From assembly GCF_051251565.1 (NCBI RefSeq), contig NZ_JBPOFB010000007.1, positions 1 to 64,000 of the forward strand: 64,000 nt of DNA, written 5' to 3'. The notes beneath the pieces are model-generated. The model ran no database searches and was not told where the DNA came from. It worked only from the letters and a program-made list of their open reading frames with translations. Source of the stretch: Marivita sp051251565 (GTDB taxonomy: Bacteria > Pseudomonadota > Alphaproteobacteria > Rhodobacterales > Rhodobacteraceae). Below, piece after piece: positions 7,795-15,966 of this stretch. The position numbers were made by a program, and so were the translations under genes. How positions within the stretch are numbered: position 1 is the first letter of the stretch; each line of letters starts with the position of its first letter.

Positions 7795-7998
7795 ATGGTT
7801 CATTATGATGAGAGCTATACCAAGGACGCACACTCGCTTGGTCGTTTGGTGTGGCGCATTGTCGGCATTGCCTGTCTGATTGCGATACCGGGCATCTGGA
7901 TCGCGGTGCATGGTGCGGTTGCCGAGGCGCGGATCATGGGGCTGGGCCTGTCTGTCGTGCTGATGGGTTTGGCGGGGTTGTGCTTTGCGCGGCGCTGA
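7795..7998 (+). CDS. Small membrane protein, function unknown
   Basis: Hypothetical protein of 67 residues with a soluble start (MVHYDESYTKDAHSLGR) and two hydrophobic segments, about 20-40 (IVGIACLIAIPGIWIAV) and 48-64, predicting a two-helix inner-membrane protein with both ends on the same side. A good ribosome-binding site, GGAAAGAGGTGAA, precedes the ATG, which supports translation. I do not recognise a family. It lies divergent to rpsF and upstream of the yceI-like gene, about 100 bases away. Inverted repeats in its leader (7735-7759 and 7763-7781) may influence expression. Confidence 0.6.
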   Translation: MVHYDESYTKDAHSLGRLVWRIVGIACLIAIPGIWIAVHGAVAEARIMGLGLSVVLMGLAGLCFARR

Positions 7999-8099
7999 CT
8001 GTTCATTCCGACACAGACTCTGTTGAGTTTCGTCCAATTGAGGTTGCGCGGATTCACGACGATTTAGGGATCATCGGAATTTTCACACAGGACAGACCC

Positions 8100-8672
8100 A
8101 TGAAAAAGACACTTCTTGCCGCAGCACTTGTTGCCCTGCCATTCGCCGCACAGGCGGAACCCGAAGCCTATACGCTGGACGCCAGCCACAGCCAGATCCT
8201 CTTTTCCTACAACCACCTTGGATATTCGACCACTTGGGGCATGTTCTCGGGGTTTGAGGGCGAAATCGCCTTTGATCAGGCAGACCCCGCCAATTCATCC
8301 GTGACCGTGTCTTTCCCGGTGCGGTCGATGTTCACAGGCTGGGAAGGCCGGTTTGAGCACTTTATGTCGGCGGATTTCTTTGGCGCGGCTGAGGATGAAA
8401 TGGTCACGTTTGCGTCTACCGCGATTGAGGTGACGGGCGAGACAACTGCAAACATCACAGGCGATCTGACATTGAACGGCATCACCAAGCCGGTCATCTT
8501 GGCCGCCACCCTGAACCAGGCGAACGATCACCCGATGGAAGCCAAGCCATGGGCTGGATTCGACGCGACGACGACCCTGCTGCGCAGTGATTTCGACGTT
8601 GGCAACTTTGCCCCATTCGTCAGTGACGAGGTCGAGGTGCAGATCTCGATCGAGGCGATGAAGGCCAACTGA
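8100..8672 (+). CDS. YceI family periplasmic lipid-binding-like protein
   Basis: Protein of 190 residues with a Sec signal peptide (MKKTLLAAALVALPFAAQA, cut after about 19), so exported to the periplasm. The mature part has the YceI beta-barrel signature: YTLDASHSQILFSYNHLG at the start, then MFSGFEGEI, FPVRSMFTG and the conserved TGDLTLNGITKPV. YceI barrels bind isoprenoid or other amphiphilic ligands; the physiological role is unclear. The start at 8100 is set by the signal peptide; the frame remains open further upstream without coding support. It converges on a second YceI-bearing gene, the b561 fusion, with a shared terminator between. Confidence 0.88.
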   Translation: MKKTLLAAALVALPFAAQAEPEAYTLDASHSQILFSYNHLGYSTTWGMFSGFEGEIAFDQADPANSSVTVSFPVRSMFTGWEGRFEHFMSADFFGAAEDEMVTFASTAIEVTGETTANITGDLTLNGITKPVILAATLNQANDHPMEAKPWAGFDATTTLLRSDFDVGNFAPFVSDEVEVQISIEAMKAN

Positions 8673-8692
8673 TCTTTCTGATCTGGTCGATG

Positions 8693-8727
8693 AAAAACCC
8701 CGGGCCATGCGCCCGGGGTTTTTTTGT
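8693..8727. terminator. Bidirectional rho-independent terminator
   Basis: AAAAACCCCGGGC, loop CATGC, GCCCGGGGTTTTTTT. The A tract and T tract flank a GC stem, so it can terminate both the plus-strand yceI gene and the minus-strand b561-yceI gene that converge here. Confidence 0.9.
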
Positions 8728-8743
8728 GTCTTGCACGGTGCTG

Positions 8744-9952
8744 TTACTGCCCGCTGCGGTCTGCTGTCAGGTCAACGTTGATCCCTACCTCAAAAGCCAG
8801 CTGGCTTTCGTCGGTCATGCCTGTGCCAATTCCAAAGCGACGGCGGTCCAGAACCGTGCTGCCCTGCATCTGTGCCACATCGCCGTCCAGCATCAGGTCA
8901 AAGGGCAGGGTGACCGGCACTGCAACCCCGCGCAGTGTCAGCATGCCGTCTGCCACATGGCCGGTATCTGTGGTGCGGATCTCGGCGCTGAAACGGGCGG
9001 TCGGGAAGTCAGCGCTGGCAAAGTAATCTGCGCCCATCGCCTGTTGCGTCACCGATCCAAGCGTCAGGGACGTGATTGCGATCTCGACATCCACAGTCCC
9101 GGCGATGCCGTCCGCAATTGTGTCATCAAAGCTGATCGACGCGGTCCAGTCCTCAAAAGACCCCGACACATCCGCGCCCATCTGGCCCACCGTGATGCCC
9201 AGCGTACCGCTTTGGACGACCCAATCGCTTTGCACCTGCTCCAAGGCAGGCGCTTGGGCGGCCAGAGCGTTGGATTTGCTGTAGACGCCAAACAGGCTGC
9301 CCACGCCAAGCGCTGCGGCCCAGACGACGGTGGCAAATACCGGCGGCAGAAGGCTGTGCGCAGGGCGGGTAGGGGCGGCTGTTGTCACGCGGCCTCGTGG
9401 CAGCATGCGGGCGAGCGTGTCGTCCTTGTCGATCACCGCATGTTTGACGGCCCCCGCAATGTGAAGGACCAGCGACACGATCAGCACGCGTTCAAACACG
9501 ATGTGCATCCCGGCAGCGAATTCTGACAGGATCAGGCTTTCGGGCACCAGCGGCAGGTTTTGCCCGAACGGCCACCAGATCGGTGCAAACCCTTCGGTGG
9601 CGGCATGATGCACCCAGCCCGACAGAGGCACCAGCACCAAAGACCCGTAGAGCAGCCAATGCACGATCTCGGCCAGCAGGGTTTCGGCTTTGCGGTCCGG
9701 ATGTAAGGGTGCGGGTTTGGGTTGACTGATGGCCCATGTGATGCGCGCAAGCGCCACGAAAAACAGGCTGACGCCAATCGTCTTGTGCAGCGAAAACAGC
9801 CGCGCCTTGTCGGCAAGCTGTTCTGCGGTGTCGTATGGCATGTCATTTGCAATGATGCCCAATGGGATCACGGCCACGATGCCGAGGGCGGTCAGCCAGT
9901 GAAATGTCTTGGTGATGGCACCGTATTGTGTGGGTGCAAGGGTGGCGGGCAT
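8744..9952 (-). CDS. Cytochrome b561 - YceI fusion protein
   Basis: Fusion protein of 402 residues. The N-terminal half (about 1-185) is a bacterial cytochrome b561 domain with four membrane helices and candidate haem ligands His18 (KTFHW), His56 (SLHK), His150 and His164. A further membrane segment lies at about 203-224. The C-terminal part (about 235-402) is a YceI barrel, with FEDWTASISFDD and DGMLTLRGVAVPV. The layout implies a membrane b-type cytochrome tethering a periplasmic lipocalin-like barrel, possibly passing electrons to or from a bound quinone-like ligand; that function is inference. The stand-alone YceI gene next door supports a shared system. Confidence 0.88.
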   Translation of the reverse strand: MPATLAPTQYGAITKTFHWLTALGIVAVIPLGIIANDMPYDTAEQLADKARLFSLHKTIGVSLFFVALARITWAISQPKPAPLHPDRKAETLLAEIVHWLLYGSLVLVPLSGWVHHAATEGFAPIWWPFGQNLPLVPESLILSEFAAGMHIVFERVLIVSLVLHIAGAVKHAVIDKDDTLARMLPRGRVTTAAPTRPAHSLLPPVFATVVWAAALGVGSLFGVYSKSNALAAQAPALEQVQSDWVVQSGTLGITVGQMGADVSGSFEDWTASISFDDTIADGIAGTVDVEIAITSLTLGSVTQQAMGADYFASADFPTARFSAEIRTTDTGHVADGMLTLRGVAVPVTLPFDLMLDGDVAQMQGSTVLDRRRFGIGTGMTDESQLAFEVGINVDLTADRSGQ

Positions 9953-10104
9953 GGGAAGGCTCCGAATTCAGATATGTCTGATCCACAGCTATCCCAGCGA
10001 TGCGCAGGCGCAATCTTCACCAGCGCACAGAAATCGTGCAGCAACATTGCGTCATCTGTGCGCCAGTTGTAATGGCTTGTCCCGACCAAAGGTGGAGACA
10101 TGTC

Positions 10105-11040
10105 ATGAGCCGAGCTTTTCTATTTCCCGGACAAGGGGCGCAAACCATCGGGATGGGACGCGATCTGGCCGAGACCTATCCCACCGCGCGCGCCGTGTTC
10201 GAGGAAGTCGATGACGCTTTGGGCGAAAAGCTCAGCGCGTTGATTTGGGACGGTGACATTGACACGTTGACCCTGACGGCAAACGCGCAGCCTGCGCTGA
10301 TGGCCACGTCTCTTGCCGCGATGCGCGCATTGGAGGCGGAAGGCGTTGCCGTGACCTCGGCGTCCTATGTGGCTGGCCATTCGCTGGGGGAATATTCCGC
10401 GCTGACCGCAGCCGGGGCGCTGTCGGTGTCCGACGCGGCGCGGCTGTTGCGGGCGCGCGGCACGGCCATGCAAGACGCGGTGCCGGTGGGGGTTGGCGCG
10501 ATGGCGGCGATCCTTGGGCTGGGGCTTGAGGACGTGCGCAAGGTGGCAGATGCGGCGGCGCAGGGGGATGTCTGCGCAGCGGCCAATGACAATGATCCGG
10601 GACAAGTCGTTGTTTCGGGGCACAAGGCGGCGGTGGAACGCGCCGTCGATCTGGCCAAAGAGGCCGGTGCGAAACGCGCCGTTCTTTTGCCGGTAAGCGC
10701 GCCGTTCCATTGCGCGCTGATGGCCCCGGCTGCCGAGGCGATGCAAGCCGCGCTCGCCGATGTGCAGATCACCGCACCCGTTGTGCCGGTTGTGGCAAAT
10801 GTGCTGGCCGAGGCGGTGTCGTCGCCTGACCTGATCCGTCGCCTGTTGGCCGAGCAGATCACCGGGGCTGTGCGCTGGCGCGAATCCGTGAACTGGATGG
10901 TGGATCAGGGTGTCGGTGAATTCTGGGAAATCGGGGCAGGAAAAGCGCTGATCGGGATGGTGCGCCGCATCGACAGGACCGCTGTCACGCGCGCTGTTGG
11001 AACGGCAGAGGATGTGCAGGCGGCGACCCAAGCCGCCTGA
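10105..11040 (+). CDS. fabD: Malonyl-CoA:ACP transacylase
   Basis: Enzyme of 311 residues, normal length for FabD. It starts MSRAFLFPGQGAQTIGMG with the conserved GQGAQ loop, and has the nucleophile Ser93 in GHSLG (91-95) and a catalytic histidine in the APFHCALM segment. It transfers malonyl groups from CoA to acyl carrier protein for fatty acid elongation in the cytosol. The start at 10105 has GGTGGAG upstream; the 35 upstream in-frame codons have no family support. It leads a cluster with fabG and acpP. Confidence 0.96.
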   Translation: MSRAFLFPGQGAQTIGMGRDLAETYPTARAVFEEVDDALGEKLSALIWDGDIDTLTLTANAQPALMATSLAAMRALEAEGVAVTSASYVAGHSLGEYSALTAAGALSVSDAARLLRARGTAMQDAVPVGVGAMAAILGLGLEDVRKVADAAAQGDVCAAANDNDPGQVVVSGHKAAVERAVDLAKEAGAKRAVLLPVSAPFHCALMAPAAEAMQAALADVQITAPVVPVVANVLAEAVSSPDLIRRLLAEQITGAVRWRESVNWMVDQGVGEFWEIGAGKALIGMVRRIDRTAVTRAVGTAEDVQAATQAA

Positions 11041-11068
11041 GGCACCCAGAATTTTATGACCAGCCCCA

Positions 11069-11090
11069 AGAATCTTCGTACGAAGATTCT
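11069..11090. repeat. Perfect 22-base palindrome between fabD and fabG
   Basis: Two complementary 11-base arms (AGAATCTTCGT and its reverse complement) meet with no spacer. It lies 29 bases after the fabD stop and 40 bases before fabG. There is no T tract, so it is not a classical terminator. It could be an operator, an RNA-processing hairpin or a member of a species-specific palindromic family. Confidence 0.8.
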
Positions 11091-11129
11091 GAGCACCGCT
11101 GGTTAAAACGGAATGAAGAGGACCAAGAC

Positions 11130-11867
11130 ATGTTCGATCTGACAGGCAAAACCGCGCTGGTAACCGGCGCATCGGGTGGCATTGGCGGCGAGATCGCCCG
11201 TGCCCTTCACGCAGCAGGGGCCACGGTTGGTCTGTCTGGTACTCGGACCGAACCGCTCGCCGCTTTGGCGGCCAGCCTCGGCGACCGCGCCCATGTCCTG
11301 CCCTGTAACCTGAGCGATCCCGAGGCCGTGACGGCCCTCCCAAAACAGGCCGCAGAGGCGATGGGCGGCTTGGATATCCTCGTGAACAACGCTGGCATCA
11401 CGCGTGACAACCTGTTCATGCGTATGTCCGACGATGAATGGCAGTCGGTGATTGACGTGAACCTGACCGCCACCTTCAAGCTGTGCAAAGGCGTGCTGCG
11501 CGGGATGATGAAAGCGCGTTGGGGGCGGATCGTGAATATTTCGTCCGTCGTCGGGGCCACCGGCAATCCCGGTCAGGGCAACTATGCCGCGGCCAAGGCG
11601 GGCATGGTGGGCATGTCCAAATCCTTGGCCTACGAAGTGGCGTCGCGCGGCATCACCGTGAACGCTGTGGCCCCCGGTTTCATCGAAACCGCCATGACCG
11701 ACAAGCTGACAGAGGATCAGAAATCGGCGATCCTGACACAGATTCCCACTGGTCGCATGGGCACCCCCGAAGAGATCGCGGCCGCCGTGCTTTATCTGTC
11801 GAGCGTTGAGGCGGCCTATGTCACCGGCACCACGCTGCACGTCAATGGGGGTATGGCAATGCTCTGA
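11130..11867 (+). CDS. fabG: 3-oxoacyl-[ACP] reductase
   Basis: Short-chain dehydrogenase of 245 residues, typical FabG length. The NADPH-binding glycine motif TGASGGIG is at 12-19, NNAG at 86-89, and the catalytic residues are Ser138 or Ser139, Tyr152 and Lys156 in the YAAAK motif. It reduces 3-oxoacyl-ACP in the elongation cycle. Position between fabD and acpP supports the fatty-acid role over a generic SDR. A ribosome-binding sequence GAAGAGGA precedes the start. Confidence 0.95.
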   Translation: MFDLTGKTALVTGASGGIGGEIARALHAAGATVGLSGTRTEPLAALAASLGDRAHVLPCNLSDPEAVTALPKQAAEAMGGLDILVNNAGITRDNLFMRMSDDEWQSVIDVNLTATFKLCKGVLRGMMKARWGRIVNISSVVGATGNPGQGNYAAAKAGMVGMSKSLAYEVASRGITVNAVAPGFIETAMTDKLTEDQKSAILTQIPTGRMGTPEEIAAAVLYLSSVEAAYVTGTTLHVNGGMAML

Positions 11868-12134
11868 TTTCATAGGGGAAAGACATGCTTTGCAGGTGCA
11901 GAAACTGCTGAAAACGCGTGTAAATTCCCCGCATGGTCTTTGCATTGAAAGCGTTTGCCATCCCGGTCCCATGTGCTATAGCGGCGCAGGTTTTGGGCCA
12001 ACCCTTTTCAAGGGAACCTTTGGTCTTCCGCGGCTTTAGCAGGACGCAAACCGCCGCCCGCAAGGGCACGATCCATTCCGCCCGGGCGAGGGCTAACCCG
12101 GCCACCGCGCCGACGAAACTGTGAGGAAGAAAAC
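11868..12134 (+). other. fabG-acpP intergenic region
   Basis: No gene supported. It contains a promoter candidate (11955-11982) and a small stem CCCTT-TTC-AAGGG (about 12002-12014) in the acpP leader. Separate transcription of acpP would fit the high acyl carrier protein demand. Confidence 0.5.
11955..11982 (+). promoter_or_regulatory. Candidate acpP promoter
   Basis: TTGCCA, 16-base spacer, TATAGC, about 150 bases upstream of the acpP start codon. Match to the sigma-70 consensus is good in both boxes; the start site is not proven. Confidence 0.45.
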
Positions 12135-12368
12135 ATGAGCGACGTCGCAGATCGCGTTAAGAAGATTGTTGTCGAGCACCTTGGTGTGGAAGAGGACAAA
12201 GTTGTTGAGAATGCGTCCTTTATCGACGATCTCGGCGCTGACAGCCTCGACACCGTTGAGCTGGTCATGGCATTCGAAGAAGAGTTCGGCATCGAGATCC
12301 CGGATGACGCCGCCGAAACCATCCAGACGTTTGGCGACGCGGTGAAGTTCATCAACGAAGCGCAGTAA
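12135..12368 (+). CDS. acpP: Acyl carrier protein
   Basis: Acidic four-helix protein of 77 residues with the phosphopantetheine attachment serine at Ser37 in the motif GADSLDTVEL. It carries growing acyl chains in fatty acid synthesis and donates them to lipid A and phospholipid enzymes. Length and sequence match housekeeping ACP over the whole protein. Strong ribosome-binding sequence GAGGAAGAAAAC upstream. It follows fabD and fabG. Confidence 0.98.
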   Translation: MSDVADRVKKIVVEHLGVEEDKVVENASFIDDLGADSLDTVELVMAFEEEFGIEIPDDAAETIQTFGDAVKFINEAQ

Positions 12369-12392
12369 GCGCCTCGAACGTCACGTTTTACG

Positions 12393-12424
12393 AAAACGCG
12401 CTCTGGTTCAGGGCGCGTTTTTTG
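12393..12424 (+). terminator. acpP terminator overlapping the 3' end of mazG
   Basis: AAACGCGC with loop and GCGCGTTTTTTG form a stem plus T run about 25 bases after the acpP stop. The right arm and T run are also the last codons of the convergent mazG gene. Confidence 0.85.
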
Positions 12425-13229
12425 TTTGGGCTTTCTCCACCGCCTTCGCCGCATCCCAAAGCGCGTCCATTTCGGCAAGATCACTGTCGGCGGGCGTTTT
12501 GTCCTGTGCCGCAAGCGCCGCCTCGATGCTTTCAAACCGTCGGGTGAACTTCGCATTCGCTGCGCGCAGGGCTGCCTCGGGGTCGATCCCCATGTGACGG
12601 GCCAGATTTGTCACCACGAACAGCAGATCCCCGAATTCCTCGAACTGGTGTTCGGGGGTCTTGGCGTCTCGCACCTCTTGTGCTTCTTCGACAATCTTGT
12701 CCAGAACCTCGTCCGTGGTTGGCCAGTCAAACCCGACCCGTGCCGCGCGGTTCTGAAGTTTGATCGCGCGGGTCAGGGCGGGCAGGCCCTTGGCAACCCC
12801 GTCCAGCACCCCGGTCTCTTGCTTCCCCGCGCGCTCCGACGCCTTGATCTGTTCCCAGTCCAGCACCTGTTGTTCGGCGGATTTGTCCCGGCTTTCGTCG
12901 CCAAACACATGCGGGTGCCGCGCCACCATCTTGTCGGAAATGGCGTTGGCCACGTCATCAAAGCTGAACATGCCGGCCTCTTCGGCCATCTGGGTGTGGT
13001 AGACCGATTGAAGCAGCAGATCACCCAATTCGCCCTTCAACTCGCCCCAGGCTTCGCGTTCAATTGCGTCGGCGACCTCATAGGCCTCTTCAATCGTGTA
13101 GGGCGCGATGGATGCGAAATCCTGTGCAATGTCCCATGGACAGCCCGTGTCCGGGTCGCGCAGGCGGCGCATGATCTCAAGCAGGCGGGGCATGCCGCCT
13201 TTGGGGGTGTGGATCAGGTCATCGGACAT
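12408..13229 (-). CDS. mazG: Nucleoside triphosphate pyrophosphohydrolase MazG
   Basis: Protein of 273 residues with two MazG helical domains. The first starts LLEIMRRLRDPDTGCPWD and carries the metal-binding EExxE-type motif (TIEEAYEVADAI, then ELKGELGDLLLQ). The second carries DKIVEEAQEVRDA and EFGDLLFVVTNLARH. MazG hydrolyses NTPs to NMP and pyrophosphate, cleaning the nucleotide pool and modulating (p)ppGpp-related stress. It is transcribed convergently with acpP and its final codons are encoded by the acpP terminator. Confidence 0.95.
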   Translation of the reverse strand: MSDDLIHTPKGGMPRLLEIMRRLRDPDTGCPWDIAQDFASIAPYTIEEAYEVADAIEREAWGELKGELGDLLLQSVYHTQMAEEAGMFSFDDVANAISDKMVARHPHVFGDESRDKSAEQQVLDWEQIKASERAGKQETGVLDGVAKGLPALTRAIKLQNRAARVGFDWPTTDEVLDKIVEEAQEVRDAKTPEHQFEEFGDLLFVVTNLARHMGIDPEAALRAANAKFTRRFESIEAALAAQDKTPADSDLAEMDALWDAAKAVEKAQTKNAP

Positions 13230-13292
13230 TGCGGGCCTCTGTGCTTCGGGATTACATGCAGGGATGCGGTATCAGCGCGAGGGAGTCCAGAC

Positions 13293-14453
13293 ATGGCCAT
13301 CATCAACCGGATCGGGGATTACGCAGAGGACATGACCGCGTGGCGGCGGCATTTGCACATGCATCCCGAACTAAGCCTTGATTGTCATGAAACCGCGGCG
13401 TTTGTGGTGGCGCGCCTGAGAGAGTTCGGCGTCGACGAGATCCACGAAGGGATCGCGCAATCTGGTGTTGTTGCCCTGATTCACGGGCAGGGCGACGGGC
13501 CGGTCACCGGCCTGCGCGCCGATATGGATGCGCTGCCCATCGAAGAGACCACGGGGGTCGACTATGCGTCGACCGTTCCCGGAAAGATGCATGCCTGCGG
13601 CCATGACGGCCACACGACGATGCTGCTTGGGGCTGCGCGCTATCTGGCCGAGACGCGGAATTTCAAAGGCATCGTGGCGTTGATCTTTCAACCGGCCGAG
13701 GAAACCGTGGGCGGCGCGCGCATCATGGTCGAAGAGGGCATCATGGAACGGTTTGGCATCCAGGAGGTCTATGCCCTGCACACCGATCCGTTCACCGACG
13801 CAGGCACGTTCAATACCTGTCCGGGACCGATCATGGCGGCGGTGGATGACTTCGAGATCACCATCACCGGCAAAGGGGGGCATGGCGCGTTCCCGCATAC
13901 CACACTTGATCCGGTGCCTTGCGGGCTGGCCATCGGGCAGGCGTTGCACACGATCCCGTCGCGCAATGCTGATCCGCGCCTGCCGCTGGTGGTGTCTTTG
14001 ACCATCGTTCAGACCGGCAGCGCCACCAACGTGATCCCCGAAACCATGCGGCTGGCCGGCACGGTGCGCAGCTTTGACCCCGATCTGCGCGATCTGGTGG
14101 AACGCCGCTTTCACGAGATCGTCGCAGGGCAGGCGACCAGCTACGGCGTTGTGGCCAAGCTCGACTATGTGCGCAACTATCCCGCCACCATCAACCACGC
14201 CGACCAAACCCGGTTCGCGGTCAAGATCGCCCAAGAGATTGTGGGCACATCCAATGTTGTCGATGACCGCAGCCCTGAAATGGGAGCCGAGGATTTCTCG
14301 TATATGCTTGAGGCGCGCCCCGGCAGTTACCTGATGCTGGGCCAGGGGATTGGGCCGTCCTGCCACCATCCGGCGTTCAATTTCAACGATGACGTGGCCA
14401 CCATTGGCGCGTCATTCTTTGCCCGCCTGATTGAGACCCGACACGGAGTGTAA
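13293..14453 (+). CDS. M20 family amidohydrolase (hippurate hydrolase-like)
   Basis: Metallo-aminoacylase of 386 residues. It has the M20D hallmarks: RRHLHMHPELSLD at 18-30, GLRADMDALP at 73-82, the metal-binding MHACGHDGH at 99-107, and GGHGAFP in the dimerisation lid. Family members cleave N-acyl amino acids such as hippurate or N-acetyl amino acids in the cytosol. The start at 13293 has GGGAG upstream; the open frame extends far upstream opposite mazG, but only from 13293 does it match the family. It lies 3 bases from the agmatinase-like gene, so the two probably form an operon for amide or amidine nitrogen use. Confidence 0.9.
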   Translation: MAIINRIGDYAEDMTAWRRHLHMHPELSLDCHETAAFVVARLREFGVDEIHEGIAQSGVVALIHGQGDGPVTGLRADMDALPIEETTGVDYASTVPGKMHACGHDGHTTMLLGAARYLAETRNFKGIVALIFQPAEETVGGARIMVEEGIMERFGIQEVYALHTDPFTDAGTFNTCPGPIMAAVDDFEITITGKGGHGAFPHTTLDPVPCGLAIGQALHTIPSRNADPRLPLVVSLTIVQTGSATNVIPETMRLAGTVRSFDPDLRDLVERRFHEIVAGQATSYGVVAKLDYVRNYPATINHADQTRFAVKIAQEIVGTSNVVDDRSPEMGAEDFSYMLEARPGSYLMLGQGIGPSCHHPAFNFNDDVATIGASFFARLIETRHGV

Positions 14454-14456
14454 GCC

Positions 14457-15419
14457 ATGGCCCTTGAAGACGCGAAAACCCAGATCGACCACGCGTTCAC
14501 CCGCACCGACCTGCGCGGCGGCAGTTTCGAGAATGCCTTTGCCGGGGCGACGTCGTTTTTGCGGCGCAAATATACCAAGGACCTGACAGGGGTGGATGTT
14601 GCCATCACCGGCGTGCCTTTCGATCAGGCGGTGACGCACCGCCCCGGCACCCGCTTTGGTCCGCGCGCGATCCGCGAAGCCTCCAGCCTTCAGCCCTATG
14701 ACATGCCCTATGGCTGGGGGTATAACGTGCTCGAAGAATTTGCGATTGCCGACTACGGCGATCTGGCCTTCGACTATGCCAAGGTGTCTGAATTTCCCGA
14801 AACGCTGAAAAACCACATCGCAGCCATTCTGGCGACCGACACCGCGACGGTGACGCTGGGGGGCGATCACTTCATCACCCTGCCGATCCTGGAAGCCTAT
14901 GCCGAGAAATACGGCCCGCTGTCCTTGTTGCAATTCGACGCCCATACCGACACCTGGGCAGACGATGATATGGAACGGATCGACCACGGGACGTTTTTGT
15001 ATAAGGCGGTCAAGCTGGGGCTGGTAGACCCGAGCCGGTCGGTGCAGGTGGGTATTCGCACCGACAACCCCGACACGTTGGGGTTCAACATCATCGATGC
15101 GCGCGAGATGCACCGCATCGGACCCGAGGCCGTGGCAGACCAAATCTGTGAAATCCTAAAGGATTACCCGACCTACCTGACCTTTGACATTGATTGTCTG
15201 GACCCGGCCTTTGCACCCGGCACCGGCACCCCTGTCTGGGGTGGGCCGTCCAGCGCCGACATGGCGGTGATCTTGCGAAATATCGCCGGGATCGAATTGA
15301 TGGGCGGCGACGTGGTTGAAGTCAGCCCGCCATTCGATACTACGGGGGCAACAGCGATTGCAGGCGCGCATGTGGCGACAGAGATTCTGTCGCTTTGGGG
15401 TTGGACCCGCCGCGCCTGA
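14457..15419 (+). CDS. speB: Agmatinase / ureohydrolase family protein
   Basis: Ureohydrolase of 320 residues. Manganese-binding motifs are all present: GGDHF at 135-139, DAHTD at 161-165 and DIDCLDP at 244-250, plus the substrate-loop start RPGTRFGPRAIR. Agmatinases split agmatine to putrescine and urea, but guanidinobutyrase and related activities share these motifs, so substrate is tentative. Translation is probably coupled to the M20 amidohydrolase three bases upstream. Length is normal. Confidence 0.88.
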   Translation: MALEDAKTQIDHAFTRTDLRGGSFENAFAGATSFLRRKYTKDLTGVDVAITGVPFDQAVTHRPGTRFGPRAIREASSLQPYDMPYGWGYNVLEEFAIADYGDLAFDYAKVSEFPETLKNHIAAILATDTATVTLGGDHFITLPILEAYAEKYGPLSLLQFDAHTDTWADDDMERIDHGTFLYKAVKLGLVDPSRSVQVGIRTDNPDTLGFNIIDAREMHRIGPEAVADQICEILKDYPTYLTFDIDCLDPAFAPGTGTPVWGGPSSADMAVILRNIAGIELMGGDVVEVSPPFDTTGATAIAGAHVATEILSLWGWTRRA

Positions 15420-15476
15420 TGTTCAGTACGCGTGACCGATGGGCAAGGTGCTCCTTGAAACAAGGATAAGGGCGTC

Positions 15477-15881
15477 GTGAAAATGATTTTCTGGGCTTTG
15501 GTGTTGATCGTGGTCGGGGGATTGGCGTGGGTGCGTCTGGCCCCGTCAGATCCGACCGTGTGGCATGTCGATCCCAAAGTGACCGCAGAACAAGACCTTG
15601 CCGGCGGCGTGCGGCGGCGCATCCCGGCCCAGGACGGCACCTTTGCCGCGCTGGAACGCATCATTCTTGCGACCCCGCGCACCGAGGTGCTTGCGGGAAG
15701 CGTCGAAGAGGGCAAGGTCACCTACATCACCCGGTCGCAGTGGATGGGCTTTCCCGATTACACCACTGTCATGCGCAACGACAGCGTGCTGGAATTGCAC
15801 GCGCGTCTGCGCTTTGGCCAATCCGACATGGGCGTGAACAAGGCACGTGTGGATGGCTGGCTGGCGCGGTTGGGCGGCTGA
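15477..15881 (+). CDS. DUF1499 family protein, membrane-anchored
   Basis: Protein of 134 residues (132 if the ATG at 15483 is used instead of the GTG at 15477). One N-terminal hydrophobic helix (IFWALVLIVVGGLAWV) acts as anchor or signal. The rest matches DUF1499: WHVDP, FAALERIILATPRTEVLAG, YITRSQWMGFPDY, and a C-terminal RLRFGQSDMGVNKARVDGWLA. No biochemical function is established for the family. It is preceded by the agmatinase-like gene and followed by psd, both at distances allowing independent transcription. Confidence 0.75.
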   Translation: MKMIFWALVLIVVGGLAWVRLAPSDPTVWHVDPKVTAEQDLAGGVRRRIPAQDGTFAALERIILATPRTEVLAGSVEEGKVTYITRSQWMGFPDYTTVMRNDSVLELHARLRFGQSDMGVNKARVDGWLARLGG

Positions 15882-15966
15882 GGCGGCGTGCTGGACCGGG
15901 CCCCAAGCCGTGATCAGATCGAGGCGGCAAAGGGCTAGGTCAGTAAGGTTGGGTATAGGGGACAGA

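Noticed and set aside
12426..13292. N-terminal extension of the M20 amidohydrolase
   Set aside because: The open frame runs antisense through mazG; family similarity and a ribosome-binding site begin only at 13293.
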